Of a stretch of 64,000 nt of DNA, positions 43,246 through 51,749 are shown in pieces (positions within the stretch are counted from its first letter, which is position 1; each line of letters starts with the position of its first letter). The notes under the pieces are model-generated. The model ran no database searches and had not been told where the DNA came from. It saw nothing but the letters and a program-made list of their open reading frames with translations. The DNA is from Neorhizobium populisoli (GTDB taxonomy: Bacteria; Pseudomonadota; Alphaproteobacteria; Rhizobiales; Rhizobiaceae), in contig NZ_JAHYCB010000018.1 in assembly GCF_019430945.1 (NCBI RefSeq), positions 1-64,000 on the forward strand, read 5' to 3'. Position numbers and translations under genes: made by a program.

Positions 43246-43856
43246 GTCCTCGCTCAAACCACGAGGGCAAAGTGCCAGAACGGCGCTCACGAAAATCGAT
43301 CTAATTCCGCCGCGATAACTGTCCGCGACTTACTGAAATCACTGTCCCGTACTTAGTGAAATCGGTGTCCGCGACTTACCGAAATGCCTGTCCGCGACTT
43401 ACTGAAACCCGCAAGTCCGCGCACATAATGCTGACGCGGGCCACGCGCTTTTCCAGTCTGAAGCGCTGGGCGCTCGATGTGGCCAGGCGTCGCGGAATGA
43501 AGCGCGCGAAGGTTGCCCTTGCACGCAAACTCGGTGTCGTTCTTCACCGCATGTGGGTGGATGCGACGGACTTTTGTTGGAGCGCAAGCCCTATGGCGGC
43601 ATGACGATCGATATGTGATTGATGCAGGCAAGTATAAGGCTTGCATCGGATGAAGTCCCGTCGCTGGGACGCAGGCTTGGCAAGGTCGTGTGTGGTGCTG
43701 TGACCGCTTCGGCGAAGCACGCTTCCTAGATTGACCTGTCGGCTTGTTGATCTGATGGCATAGTGTGGCGGCTTTGTGCTGACCACGGACAGAAGCATGA
43801 CCTCAGCGACGAGATTCATTCAGAGGGACTTGACGAACAAAGGCCCATTACAGAAG

Positions 43857-44388
43857 CACCACCGTGTTGGCGGTGATGCCGCGGCCTGCCAGCTCCTTGA
43901 CCATGTAGAGGGTCAGGATCTCGACCGCGCTCTTAGCGGCGGAGTATGCCGAGAAGCCGGCGGCCGAGACGCGCGTGATGCCGGGTGAGAAGTTACGATG
44001 CGTCCGCCGTCGGCAAGCAGTGGCAGGAGCGTCTGTGTGAGGAAGAAGACATCCTACACATGGGGTGTTGAAGAGTGCATCAAATTGCCCCTCGGTGGTC
44101 TCAGCGAAGCTCGCCATTCGCCCTGACCCGAGTTGTTGACTAAATGGTCGAACGTATCGCGACTCCACGTGGACGACAGAGCCTGCTTTACAGTGCCGGC
44201 AAATTTCTGAAACGAAGAAACATCCGTCACGTCAAGCTGCAGGGCCATCGCCTTCCGACCGAGAGCTTCGATTGGCCACAACGGCGTCCGCTTGTTCGGC
44301 GCCATTTCGATAGGTCAGGATGACATCTCCGCCGTGACGGGCAATCCTGATTGCGGTGTTGCGGCCGAGCCCGCAATGCGTCCGCCGC
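43857..44388 (-). pseudogene. 5' part of the SDR gene split by IS110, with additional frameshifts
   Basis: The minus strand reads GLGRNTAIRIARHGGDVILT, then in shifted frames ALGRKAMALQLDVTDVSSFQ, DTFDHLVNNSGQGE, MASFAETTEGQFDALFN, and SAAGFSAYSAAKSAVEILTL followed by GRGITANTV at the IS border. This is the SDR core with Rossmann start, NNSG and YxxxK. At least three frame changes show that it decayed in addition to the insertion. The N-terminal strand with the first Gly of the motif is cut off at the AraC relic. Confidence 0.75.
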
Positions 44389-44389
44389 T

Positions 44390-45145
44390 ATGCTGATGCC
44401 AATGCCGACAAGTTCGGCGTCGCCAAGCGTGTGACCACGGGCAGCACGACCTTCGATTTCGGCGCTGGCGACTCCCTTCTAATTTCGACCGACGTTCCGA
44501 ACGTCAGTCAGATCACCCGCGCGAATGCGGGGGTTCCCTATTATTCACTGGTGCGCAACACCGATCCGGTGATCACGCAATCGCTGGTTCTGGAGATCGG
44601 TGTTGCGCAGACCGAGACTGGACTTCCTGTCTGTGTCGATCCGGCCGAAGCGGAAGTGGCTGACGCGGCACTTCGGCTCATGCGCCTCCTTGATCGACAG
44701 CAGTCGATTCCAATCCTCCAAGACCAGTTGCTGCGGGAAATGCACTACTGGCTGCTGAGCGGCCATCACGGAGCGGGCATTCGTGCGCTCGGCTTTACCG
44801 ACAGCCATGCCAACCGTATCGCAAGGGCTGTAGCTATCATCAGGGCCGAATATGCTGAGACGCTCCCAGTGGAACGTCTGGCTGATGTCGCCGGGTGAGC
44901 ATCTCGTCATTCCGCCAGCACTTCCGCGCGGTGACCTCTCTCGCGCTTTTGCAATTCCAGAAGCAGCTCCGCCTCATCGAGGCCCGGCGGATGATGATCT
45001 CCGAAGGCGCCGCGATCAGCAATGCGGTTTATGCGGTCTGTTACGAGAGCTTCCGCAGTTCACGCGCGAATATGGCCGATTGTTCGGTTCGTCCCCAGCC
45101 AGGGATGTTCGTGAAAACATTGGGAAGCCTCAGATCGCCGCTTGA
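44390..45145 (+). pseudogene. AraC-family regulator, two frameshifts
   Basis: The AraC_N-type sensor domain (FGVAKRVTTGSTTFDFGAGD, LLISTDVPNVSQIT, QLLREMHYWLLSGHHGAGIR) runs into the HTH (ARAVAIIRAEYAETLPVERL ADVAG), where a one-base loss near 44895 ends it. The next frame continues MSISSFRQHFRAVTSL and LIEARRMMISEGAAISNAVY. After a second loss near 45045 the third frame gives PQFTREYGRLFGSSPARDVR. The gene is divergent from the SDR relic, so a regulator/SDR pair has decayed together. Confidence 0.78.
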
Positions 45146-45178
45146 CCGGATGACACGTCACATATTGAGGCGAAAAGC

Positions 45179-46075
45179 TTATCCCAGGGATGTCACCCAG
45201 ACCCCCACCAAGGTCACCGCCAAGCCAGCAGACATAGCGGCGGTCAAAGGCTCCGAAAACAACATCCATGCCCATAGCATGGTCACGGGAGGGCTGAGGT
45301 AGATGGCTGCACTCACCTTGGCAGCGGGGAACAGCCGCAGACTAGTATAGTAGACCGCATAGGCGAGGAACGTGGCGAATAGGACCAGCCAGACCATCCC
45401 GATAGCAAAGTCACGAGTCATGGGTGGAGCAAGACCACCCTGCGTCAATGCGCAGACGCCAAAAAGAACCGAGCCCGTCAGCATCTGGATGCAAAGGCTC
45501 TGATAAACAGGCATATGCTGCGCCTTACGCCTCTTGTGTAGGACTGAGGCGACAGCGAACACCAGCATAGAACCGACCGTCAAGCCGTAAGCCCAGACCG
45601 GAGCCGCCCCAAAGCTGAGGCTATCGAAGGACACGATTAATACGCCGGCGACGGCAATCGCGGTGCCCAACCATTGTCGTTTCGTCAGCCGCTCGCCGAG
45701 GACGGGTTGGGACAGGGCGGCAATGGCCAGCGGAAGGAGGTCGGAGATCAGCGCGACGAGCCCCGTTGGCACCCTTTGCTCGATGGCCAGCGCGAAGCCT
45801 CCCAAATAGAGGAACACCGCCATGATGCCGCACAGCGCCTGATCCCCGACTGCGCGCATCGAAATCCTTGGCCCGATGGCCAGTGCGAATGGCAGGAGGA
45901 TCAGACCTGACAGCAAAGTCCGCCAGAAGAGTAAAAGCATGACGCTTGCCTCCTGGTTGGCATACCGGATACCGACGAAGCCTGAACTCCATCCGATAAT
46001 GAGGAGCGTGGCGAGCAATGGCCATAACAGAGGATGGCGACTGGCAGAGACGGAAGGTAGAGAGGTGTCGGTCAT
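45179..46075 (-). CDS. EamA/DMT-family transporter
   Basis: About 298 residues, ten predicted membrane helices in two EamA repeats (LLIIGWSSGFVGIRYANQEA, GQRVPTGLVALI-like VPTGLVALISDLLPLAIAAL, and in the second half AKVSAAIYLSPPVTMLWAW). The family exports small metabolites and amino acids. The start is taken at MTDTSLPSVS (46075), since codons further upstream do not resemble the family. It is divergent from the LysR gene at 46228, its probable regulator. Intact. Confidence 0.88.
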   Translation of the reverse strand: MTDTSLPSVSASRHPLLWPLLATLLIIGWSSGFVGIRYANQEASVMLLLFWRTLLSGLILLPFALAIGPRISMRAVGDQALCGIMAVFLYLGGFALAIEQRVPTGLVALISDLLPLAIAALSQPVLGERLTKRQWLGTAIAVAGVLIVSFDSLSFGAAPVWAYGLTVGSMLVFAVASVLHKRRKAQHMPVYQSLCIQMLTGSVLFGVCALTQGGLAPPMTRDFAIGMVWLVLFATFLAYAVYYTSLRLFPAAKVSAAIYLSPPVTMLWAWMLFSEPLTAAMSAGLAVTLVGVWVTSLG

Positions 46076-46227
46076 TGGGGCCCTATCACGATGAACGCGA
46101 TCTACCGGTAAAGGGAAAGCGCAAAGGCCGCACATGACAAATATCGATGGGTATATGACATTCCTTGAATCCTTGTCATGATGTACAGGGTTCGTGGTAG
46201 GTTTCGTTTCAGGACAAACTGACGGGT

Positions 46228-47121
46228 ATGACCATGACCGAGTTAAACAGTCGCCGCCTCGAGATTGATGCTTTGCGGGCGCTTTGCGCAATTCGCCATC
46301 ATGGTGGCATTACGAGAGCCGCCGCCGCATTGGGGCTCTCCCAATCCGCCATCAGCCATAAGATCAAACGGCTCGAAATCAGCCTCGACTGCGAGTTGCT
46401 CGGGCGCAAATCAGGAGGACCAATGTTCACGGCTGCGGGCGCGGACCTGCTGGACTACGCTGGCCGCATTCTGGGGCTGCATGACGAGGCTCTGTTAAGC
46501 TTGTCCAAGACGCCGCTTGCCGGGAGACTTCTGCTTGGGCTGACGGAAGATACTGCATGCACCGATCTCGCCCGCATCCTTGGTCGTTTCAAGCGTCTTC
46601 ACCCGAACGTTGCGGTCCGAACAAAAGTCCGCATGAGCACGGTGCTCCGCGCAATGCTGGAGGGCGGTGAACTCGATGCCGCGATCGTCCAGGTCTTCAG
46701 CCACGAGGTGCGGCCAAGCGACGTGGTTCTTTACAAAGAAGGCCTTCACTGGGTGAAGCATCCCGAATTGATGACCCGACAGGGTGAACCGATCCCGTTC
46801 GTGTCGTTTGATGACGAATGCTTTTACCGCCAATGGGCGTTCGACATCGGTCAGGAGAATGCGGTTCTCGAGATGGTCTTCGAGTGTTCAAGCGCCGCTG
46901 GAATTGTGTCCGCCGTCAACGCCGCAATGGGTGTGGCATTGCTGAGCGACCGCCACATCCGAGGGGAGATGCAGATAATGAACGATCGTTTGCCTGCACC
47001 GCCATCCTTGGCTTACGTGATCCGGCGGGCACGTAAAACAAGAAATCCGGCTCTCGATAGCCTCGTGGGCGAAATCGAGAGGGACACTGGGCGTCAGGGC
47101 GGACTGGCCCTGATTGGCTGA
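46228..47121 (+). CDS. LysR-family transcriptional regulator
   Basis: 297 residues. N-terminal HTH (LRALCAIRHHGGITRAAAAL, GLSQSAISHKIKRLE) and effector domain (LLLGLTEDTACTDLARIL, SSAAGIVSAVNAAMGVALLS). Divergent from the DMT exporter across about 150 bases. Full length with no sign of damage. Confidence 0.9.
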   Translation: MTMTELNSRRLEIDALRALCAIRHHGGITRAAAALGLSQSAISHKIKRLEISLDCELLGRKSGGPMFTAAGADLLDYAGRILGLHDEALLSLSKTPLAGRLLLGLTEDTACTDLARILGRFKRLHPNVAVRTKVRMSTVLRAMLEGGELDAAIVQVFSHEVRPSDVVLYKEGLHWVKHPELMTRQGEPIPFVSFDDECFYRQWAFDIGQENAVLEMVFECSSAAGIVSAVNAAMGVALLSDRHIRGEMQIMNDRLPAPPSLAYVIRRARKTRNPALDSLVGEIERDTGRQGGLALIG

Positions 47122-47351
47122 GAAGGTCACGCCTTGATGGGATCAGAACCATCGACAACTTGACCTGGTTTAGCTGAGCCGCTGGTCTGTTTGGCATAAG
47201 CCGCAATTATGGAACGACTAGCTTTGGCGCTTGAGGGCCGTCTCCCGCTACCTGTTGGATCCAGTGTTGCTGTCGGCGGAACCTGGCACAAGCGGAATTT
47301 CCAGCGGATGGCGTGAAGCGCTATATTCGAGACAAGGAAAGGAGATCTACG

Positions 47352-47489
47352 ATGCTTTTGAAGAAGTGCTAAAACAAGGAAGCCCTGAAGCATATTGGCC
47401 GGGAAGCTCTTGCCGAGAGCGGTCGCATGGGTTTGTCGATCTCCGCCAAGGACAAGCAGAACGAGGCAAAGGATCGGTCGACAACCTAG
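47352..47489 (+). pseudogene. possible antitoxin remnant upstream of zeta-toxin relic
   Basis: The frame reads MLLKKC, an in-frame TAA, then NKEALKHIGREALAESGRMG and LSISAKDKQNEAKDRSTT to a stop at 47487-47489. A GGAGAT site lies before the ATG. The size, position and sequence feel match small antitoxins encoded ahead of zeta-type kinases, but I cannot name the family with confidence. The internal stop would inactivate it. Confidence 0.35.
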
Positions 47490-47532
47490 CGCAAGGATCG
47501 CGTCCCGGCCACGGTGAGGTAGCAGTCGCTTC

Positions 47533-47709
47533 ATGCCGGAATTGTCATGCATCCTCCCCGCAGGGCCGAATGGCTCCGGCAAGTCTTCCTCGTTCGCGAA
47601 GCTCGATCTCGAAGGTTTCTGGATCAACGCAGATGAAATCGCCAAGGCGATAACCGAATTCGTTCATATTTTCCGTCGTTTGCCGCCTGTGCTGAATATA
47701 AAGTTTTAA
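47533..47709 (+). pseudogene. zeta-toxin-like kinase, N-terminal fragment
   Basis: 58 codons starting MPELSCILPAGPNGSGKSSF, which contains a P-loop (GPNGSGKS), followed by FWINADEIAKAI, as in zeta-toxin/UDP-N-acetylglucosamine kinase proteins. The rest of the kinase is absent: after TEFVHIFRR the frame ends. It is a broken toxin gene next to the likely antitoxin remnant. Confidence 0.6.
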
Positions 47710-47932
47710 GGTGAATGCTATTTGGACCCAATTTGGGACGAATATCGATCTCGAGCATGACTTTCTCGACTAAACGTAAGATTCCGCACTAATCTTGTTC
47801 TGCCCCCTTTTACATTCCGCGCCACGACATCCATCCACCATCGTGAACTGCGAGACGAATCCTTGGATGACTGGCGCCAAATCGCACGCCTTCACGCCGC
47901 CTGAACCAAAGCCGTACCCCAAAATATTCTCT

Positions 47933-48777
47933 TTACGGCGTTAAGTTTACCGTACCTGTTGCCTCGTCTTTCGCGATTGCAGAAGCCTCCACACCAGAAA
48001 TCGGTCCTGCGCTTCTCAGCAGGACGACATGATCACTTTGTCGGTGCGTACCGGTTTTGGCAAAAACACGCTCGAGGTATGTCCGAGCCGTCTTCAATGT
48101 CAGACCTAATTCGATTGCTGCCTTTGCGACCGAGCTCCCCGCCACAAGCTTGGCAGAAAGCCTTGCTTCCGATGGCGACAAGTCGAACAACGCTGTCAGC
48201 ATTGCAGCTGGAACCGCCATTCGACTGACGCTCACAAGATTTGCCACGATAAGTATATCGCCGCTCGAGAAAATATCGTGAGCGGACCGGACCAGCGGCA
48301 GAACATGAATGACGACCGCCGGCTATGCTTCGTCGCCGCCAGCGAAATTGATCCCACCGACAATTTTGGGTCGCCGGTGTCGGCGATTGACAGTTTCAAT
48401 AGCTGGTCGGCTGCCGCGTCGGCTAATGCAAGGTAGCCGAAGGCAGCCGGTCGGAAAACGGAAGTCAAATTTTCGAGCAGACCATTGAGCGCCAGCACGC
48501 GGCCTGACTTCTGAACGACTGCCGCAGGAACATCGAGTATCTCCAGGGCCGACACCGTTGCATGGGCGCGTTCGAGCCGCAGCCGGGCCGAACCCAGTCC
48601 AGCTCGTGCAAGGTTCGGTCGATAACCGTTTAGATGCTCCATCTGCGCGGTCAGGTAGGTTTCCTCCTTTGCCCAGCGTTCGAAGGTGAACGTGACAAGT
48701 TCTCCAGTGAGCATCGGAATGACTGTCGCAATCTGCGCATCCAGGCCGAGCGCAATCAATGCCTGGCCTTCGGACAC
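47933..48777 (-). pseudogene. LuxR-type HTH regulator, frameshifted and 5'-truncated
   Basis: The upstream frame (ALGLDAQIATVIPMLTGELV, NLARAGLGSARLRLERAHAT, SALEILDVPAAVVQKSGRVL) and the downstream frame (SVSRMAVPAAMLTALFDLSP, SEARLSAKLVAGSSVAKAAI, ERVFAKTGTHRQSDHVVLL) together form the sensor and LuxR-type HTH of a single regulator. The shift is near 48320. The first residues of the family are missing, and the only start is a GTG inside the domain. Confidence 0.7.
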
Positions 48778-48866
48778 TTCGTGGGATTAGCAGAGTAAGC
48801 GAGCCGGCAGTCGAGACTGCTACGGCCGGTTAGCTGGGCGGTATGCAAGACCGGCCGCCGAGCGCG

Positions 48867-48906
48867 TTGACATTGGTCAGAGGTCCATTATTTATACGAC
48901 GTATAA
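48867..48906 (+). promoter_or_regulatory. promoter and palindromic operator of the reductase-TetR operon
   Basis: A TTGACA -35 box (48867-48872) is followed 17-19 bases later by an AT-rich -10 region that merges into the perfect 15-base palindrome TTATACG-A-CGTATAA (48892-48906). The palindrome sits just upstream of the ribosome-binding site. A TetR-family regulator encoded as the second gene of the operon could bind it and block the promoter. Confidence 0.7.
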
Positions 48907-48920
48907 TTATGGAGACGAAG

Positions 48921-49457
48921 ATGGTCACCGGACACGTATTTATCGCAACAAGCCTTGATGGATTTATCGCTCGCGAAAGTGGCGATATCGATTGGTTGCT
49001 GAAGCACGACCAAACTGGCGAGGATCATGGCTATAACGATTTCATAAGCGACATCGACGTTATCGTAATGGGGCGAGGCACTTATGAGGCGGTCCGAGGC
49101 ATGGGAGACTGGTTCTATACCCGTCCGGTCCTGGTTTTGTCGGCGCAGCTTGCGCAACAGGCAGTGCCCTTCGAGCTTGAAGGAAAAGTGCGCTTTTCGG
49201 CAGAGTCACCTGAACAAGCGATGGCGACGCTTCAATCCGAGGGAGCACGGCGTGCCTATGTGGATGGAGGACGCATCATTCAATCTTTCCTCGCGCTCGA
49301 CATGATCAGCGACATGGTGATCACGAGGGTGCCAATCTTGCTCGGTACTGGCCGCTCTCTTTTTAACGGCGGTCAGCGTGATGTGGCGCTTGCGCACAAG
49401 GGCACAAGGTCTTTCCCTTCCGGATTGGTCCAATCTCGTTATGAAGTCATGACATGA
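48921..49457 (+). CDS. dihydrofolate reductase-like (RibD C-terminal domain) protein
   Basis: About 178 residues in the RibD_C/DHFR-like fold: VFIATSLDGFIARESGDIDWL near the start, DVIVMGRGTYE, RRAYVDGGRIIQSFLA, and a C-terminal GTGRSLF segment. Proteins of this type bind NADPH; many small stand-alone members have unknown substrates. I chose the ATG at 48921 because GGAG lies six bases upstream; an ATG at 48909 overlaps the operator. Its stop overlaps the tetR start (ATGA, 49454-49457). Confidence 0.85.
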   Translation: MVTGHVFIATSLDGFIARESGDIDWLLKHDQTGEDHGYNDFISDIDVIVMGRGTYEAVRGMGDWFYTRPVLVLSAQLAQQAVPFELEGKVRFSAESPEQAMATLQSEGARRAYVDGGRIIQSFLALDMISDMVITRVPILLGTGRSLFNGGQRDVALAHKGTRSFPSGLVQSRYEVMT

Positions 49458-50047
49458 CAGAAAGGGGGAGAGGTCGGCCACCAGCCGGCGGAGAGACCGT
49501 TTTGCCGGAGACCATTCTTTCCGAAGCTTTGGGCATCCTCGATGCCGACGGCCTCGACGGCTTGAGCATGCGCGTGTTGGCAACACGTGTGGGCATCAAT
49601 CCCATGACGATCTATCACCACTTCAAGGATCGGGATGGACTGATCAAGTCGCTAGCGGAGTGGGTATATGCGGAGGTCGTCGCACCTGAAACGGGCGATG
49701 CCCATACACGCGCCCGCAGCCTCCTCACAGCCTACTACGCTAAGGTGGTGCGCCACCCCGCTCTGACCTTGGCGATCTTTGGCCGGCCAGCAGTTTTCCC
49801 CGATCACGCCGTAAGGATAACCCGTGAGTTGATGAGCTTCTTGAGCGAACACAATCACTCCTCACAGCGCTCGTCGCGTTGGACGCATATCCTTGTTGAC
49901 TACACTCATGGTGCCGCCCTCGCTGTAGCTACCCAGGATGGAAGCATGGGACGTCCGCCAAGAGGAGCAATGCTGGATGATTTTGACAGCGGACTTGACG
50001 AGCTACTGGAGGCGTTCAGGCGTTCTTCCGATCACCCTAGCGCCTAG
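49454..50047 (+). CDS. TetR-family transcriptional regulator
   Basis: 197 residues. N-terminal HTH (ILSEALGILDADGLDGLSMR, VLATRVGINPMTIYHHFKDR) and a helical C-terminal ligand domain. It is translated by the ATGA overlap with the reductase gene. It is a likely autorepressor of this two-gene operon, acting at the palindrome 48892-48906. Intact. Confidence 0.9.
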   Translation: MTERGRGRPPAGGETVLPETILSEALGILDADGLDGLSMRVLATRVGINPMTIYHHFKDRDGLIKSLAEWVYAEVVAPETGDAHTRARSLLTAYYAKVVRHPALTLAIFGRPAVFPDHAVRITRELMSFLSEHNHSSQRSSRWTHILVDYTHGAALAVATQDGSMGRPPRGAMLDDFDSGLDELLEAFRRSSDHPSA

Positions 50048-50154
50048 ATCAAGTTTTTGGGCATTCAAGGTGTCCCATTGCGAGCATAGAAGAAGGCGAT
50101 CCATCCAGCAAAAAGCGCGCAGACCACAGATCTTTCCATTGTATCGAGATGACC

Positions 50155-50277
50155 GATTTCAAGGCCGGAGTGGGAGCGCTCGTAGACAACCACATCATGG
50201 CCATCATTTTACAACAAAATTGCGGTGAACAGGCCCGCAAGCGAGCCGCCGATAACGCGGATACGTAGTGGTTTCAT
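50155..50277 (-). pseudogene. N-terminal fragment of an FAD-dependent monooxygenase
   Basis: The minus strand from an ATG at 50277 reads MKPLRIRVIGGSLAGLFTAI, LL, an in-frame TAA, then NDGHDVVVYERSHSGLE. This is the FAD-binding Rossmann start (GGSLAGL) of UbiH-type aromatic monooxygenases. Both the stop and the loss of everything after about residue 40 make it a relic. It abuts the thioredoxin-reductase-like fragment on the other strand. Confidence 0.65.
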
Positions 50278-50279
50278 GA

Positions 50280-51285
50280 TCAGCGTCTCCGTTGGCGGAC
50301 AGGCTGGCGCATCCTCACGTATCGAGAACTATCTTGGATTCCCGACGGGCATTTCCGGCCAAGCACTGGCAGGTCGCGCCTATAATCAGGCGCTGAAGTT
50401 CGGCGCAGAAATGGTGTTGCCCGTTGAAGTCGACAGTCTGGTCCCACCAGACCACGCGGGCGGAGCGATCAGGCTTGAGCTTTCCGGCGACAGGGCGGTG
50501 GAGGCGCGTAACGTCGTGATCGCATCGGGTGCGCGGTACAGGCGGCCAGATGTCCCAGGCATAGAGACCTTCGAGGGCAACGGCGTGTCTTACTGGGCCT
50601 CACCCATCGAAGCAAAGCTCTGTGCTGGCGAGGAGGTCGCGCTCGTCGGCGGCGGTAACTCGGCAGGTCAGGCCATCGTGTTCCTCGCACCGCAGGTCCG
50701 AAAACTGCACCTCGTCGTCCGGCGCGCCCTGGAGGAGACGATGTCGCAATATCTGATTGACCGCATCAAAGCGCTCCCCAATGTAGAGCTTCATTTGAAC
50801 TGCGAAGTGAATGCGATCGCTGGCGATCCTGCGATCGGCCTGGCCTCTGCAACCATTCGCAATAGGATGGACGGCAGCGAGCAGCCGTTTACTCTCCACC
50901 ATCTTTTCCTGTTCATCGGCGCCGATCCAAATGCCGGATGGATCAGTAACCGCGTCCATACAGATGCCAAAGGCTTCATCATCACCGGCCAATCCTTTGA
51001 CAAGCTGTGCAGCCACAGCCGCAATCCCCTGCCACTGGTGGCGATGTACGCGCCGGCTCAACCAAGCGGGTTGCCGCGGCCGTCGGGGAGGGTGCAGCTG
51101 TCGTCTCGCAGATCCATGCTGCGCTCAGCTTCGATTTCGATGCCGCGGAATTCGCAGACGAGCTTTCCGCGATGACCGACGAAGAACTGTTCGCGCTGAT
51201 GCAGAAGCTGGAAGACGAAAGCGAAACTATCCCCTCTGAAAACCGCGAAAACCAGCGAGGTCTTTGTCAGGATCGCTATGGTTGA
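50280..51285 (+). pseudogene. thioredoxin-reductase-like FAD/NAD(P) oxidoreductase, truncated and frameshifted
   Basis: The frame opens inside the protein at GGQAGASSRIENYLGFPTGI and continues with NADPH-domain motif VALVGGGNSAGQAIVFLAPQ and a C-terminal FAD segment. A frame change near 51010 leads to GDVRAGSTKRVAAAVGEGAA, VVSQIHAALS. This matches TrxR-like proteins with an extra domain, of which the first about 250 residues or more are lost. It cannot form the FAD site at the N-terminus. Confidence 0.72.
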
Positions 51286-51749
51286 GACCGCGATCGAAGA
51301 GCGATTCACCGGACGGTTGTTGGCGCCATATAAGGACTGGCAGCAGCGGCGGCTAGATATTTGAGGAGCGAAGATCGTGTCAGAAAGATCCGACAATGCC
51401 GAACGACTGCTTCAGCATCTCGATAATCTTGTCGCCGAGATCATCGACCGGTTTGCGAATTAGGGCCATGGAACGGTCACGGTAATCGAGACACTCCAGG
51501 ACGTCATTGCAAAACGTCGCCTGGCTTACGACCGTGACCCCGATCCGGCTGTCAGTGCGCTTCGTCGCGAACGTGGTGTCAAGCATGTGACGGCTAACCG
51601 ATCGGCCCGGGTTCAGTTCTTCATGGAGCTCCGTACAAGTTGCCATTCGCCGCGGAGGACGACCCATTCGCTCAAATGCATCTCAAAATATTCATGAGGC
51701 TTTTATTCCGTACGGGTAGCCGTTGCGATGTCAGTGCAAAGGAGACTGC
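51286..51749. other. region with only short coding hints
   Basis: A plus-strand frame (SERSDNAERLLQHLDNLVAE, then in frame after a stop ETLQDVIAKRRLAYDRDPDP) and a 28-codon frame before it (MVETAIEERFTGRLLAPYKD) look protein-like but are short and unassigned. An overlapping minus-strand frame of 95 codons is less convincing. Probably relics of one or two small genes. Confidence 0.3.

Larger units (their letters stand above)
40796..43413 (-). mobile_element. IS21-family insertion sequence, 2618 bp with 6-bp target duplication
   Basis: The ends TGCGGATTTCGGTGA at 40796 and the inverted TGCGGGTTTCAGTAA at 43413 match. Several subterminal repeats of GTCCGCGACTTACTGAAA type occur inside both ends, as in other IS21 members. 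AGTCCG flanks both sides (40790-40795 and 43414-43419). Removing the element and one copy restores the IS110 reading frame FES-A-HIMLTR. It carries istA and istB on the minus strand. Confidence 0.9.
39949..43604 (+). pseudogene. IS110-family transposase, interrupted by IS21 element
   Basis: The N-terminal part (39949-40795) starts MEYYAGIDVSLKESSVCVVD with the DEDD-type catalytic domain, and later has the transposase-20 segment SAPGVGALVALTYRSAVDDP, FGLTPKKYQSGETDRDGGVS, GDAMVRTALFES. The rest resumes after the inserted element at 43414 (HIMLTRATRFSSLKRWALDV, ARRRGMKRAKVALARKLGVV) and stops after GLALQQKSV-equivalent coding, near 43604. DEDD transposases of this family use site-specific recombination chemistry. 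The insertion makes it inactive. Confidence 0.85.
39830..43856 (+). mobile_element. IS110-family insertion sequence, itself interrupted
   Basis: Borders are inferred from the SDR reading frame on both sides. Subterminal inverted copies of TAATGGGCC lie about nine bases inside each end (39839-39847 and GGCCCATTA at 43842-43850). The element carries one IS110-type transposase gene on the plus strand. An IS21-family element has inserted into that gene, so the total length (about 4 kb) is about 1.4 kb of IS110 plus 2.6 kb of IS21. Confidence 0.75.

Noticed and set aside
51380-51667. Minus-strand frame of 95 codons
   Set aside because: No family resemblance or ribosome-binding site; a plus-strand reading of the same stretch looks more protein-like, so it is not listed as a gene.
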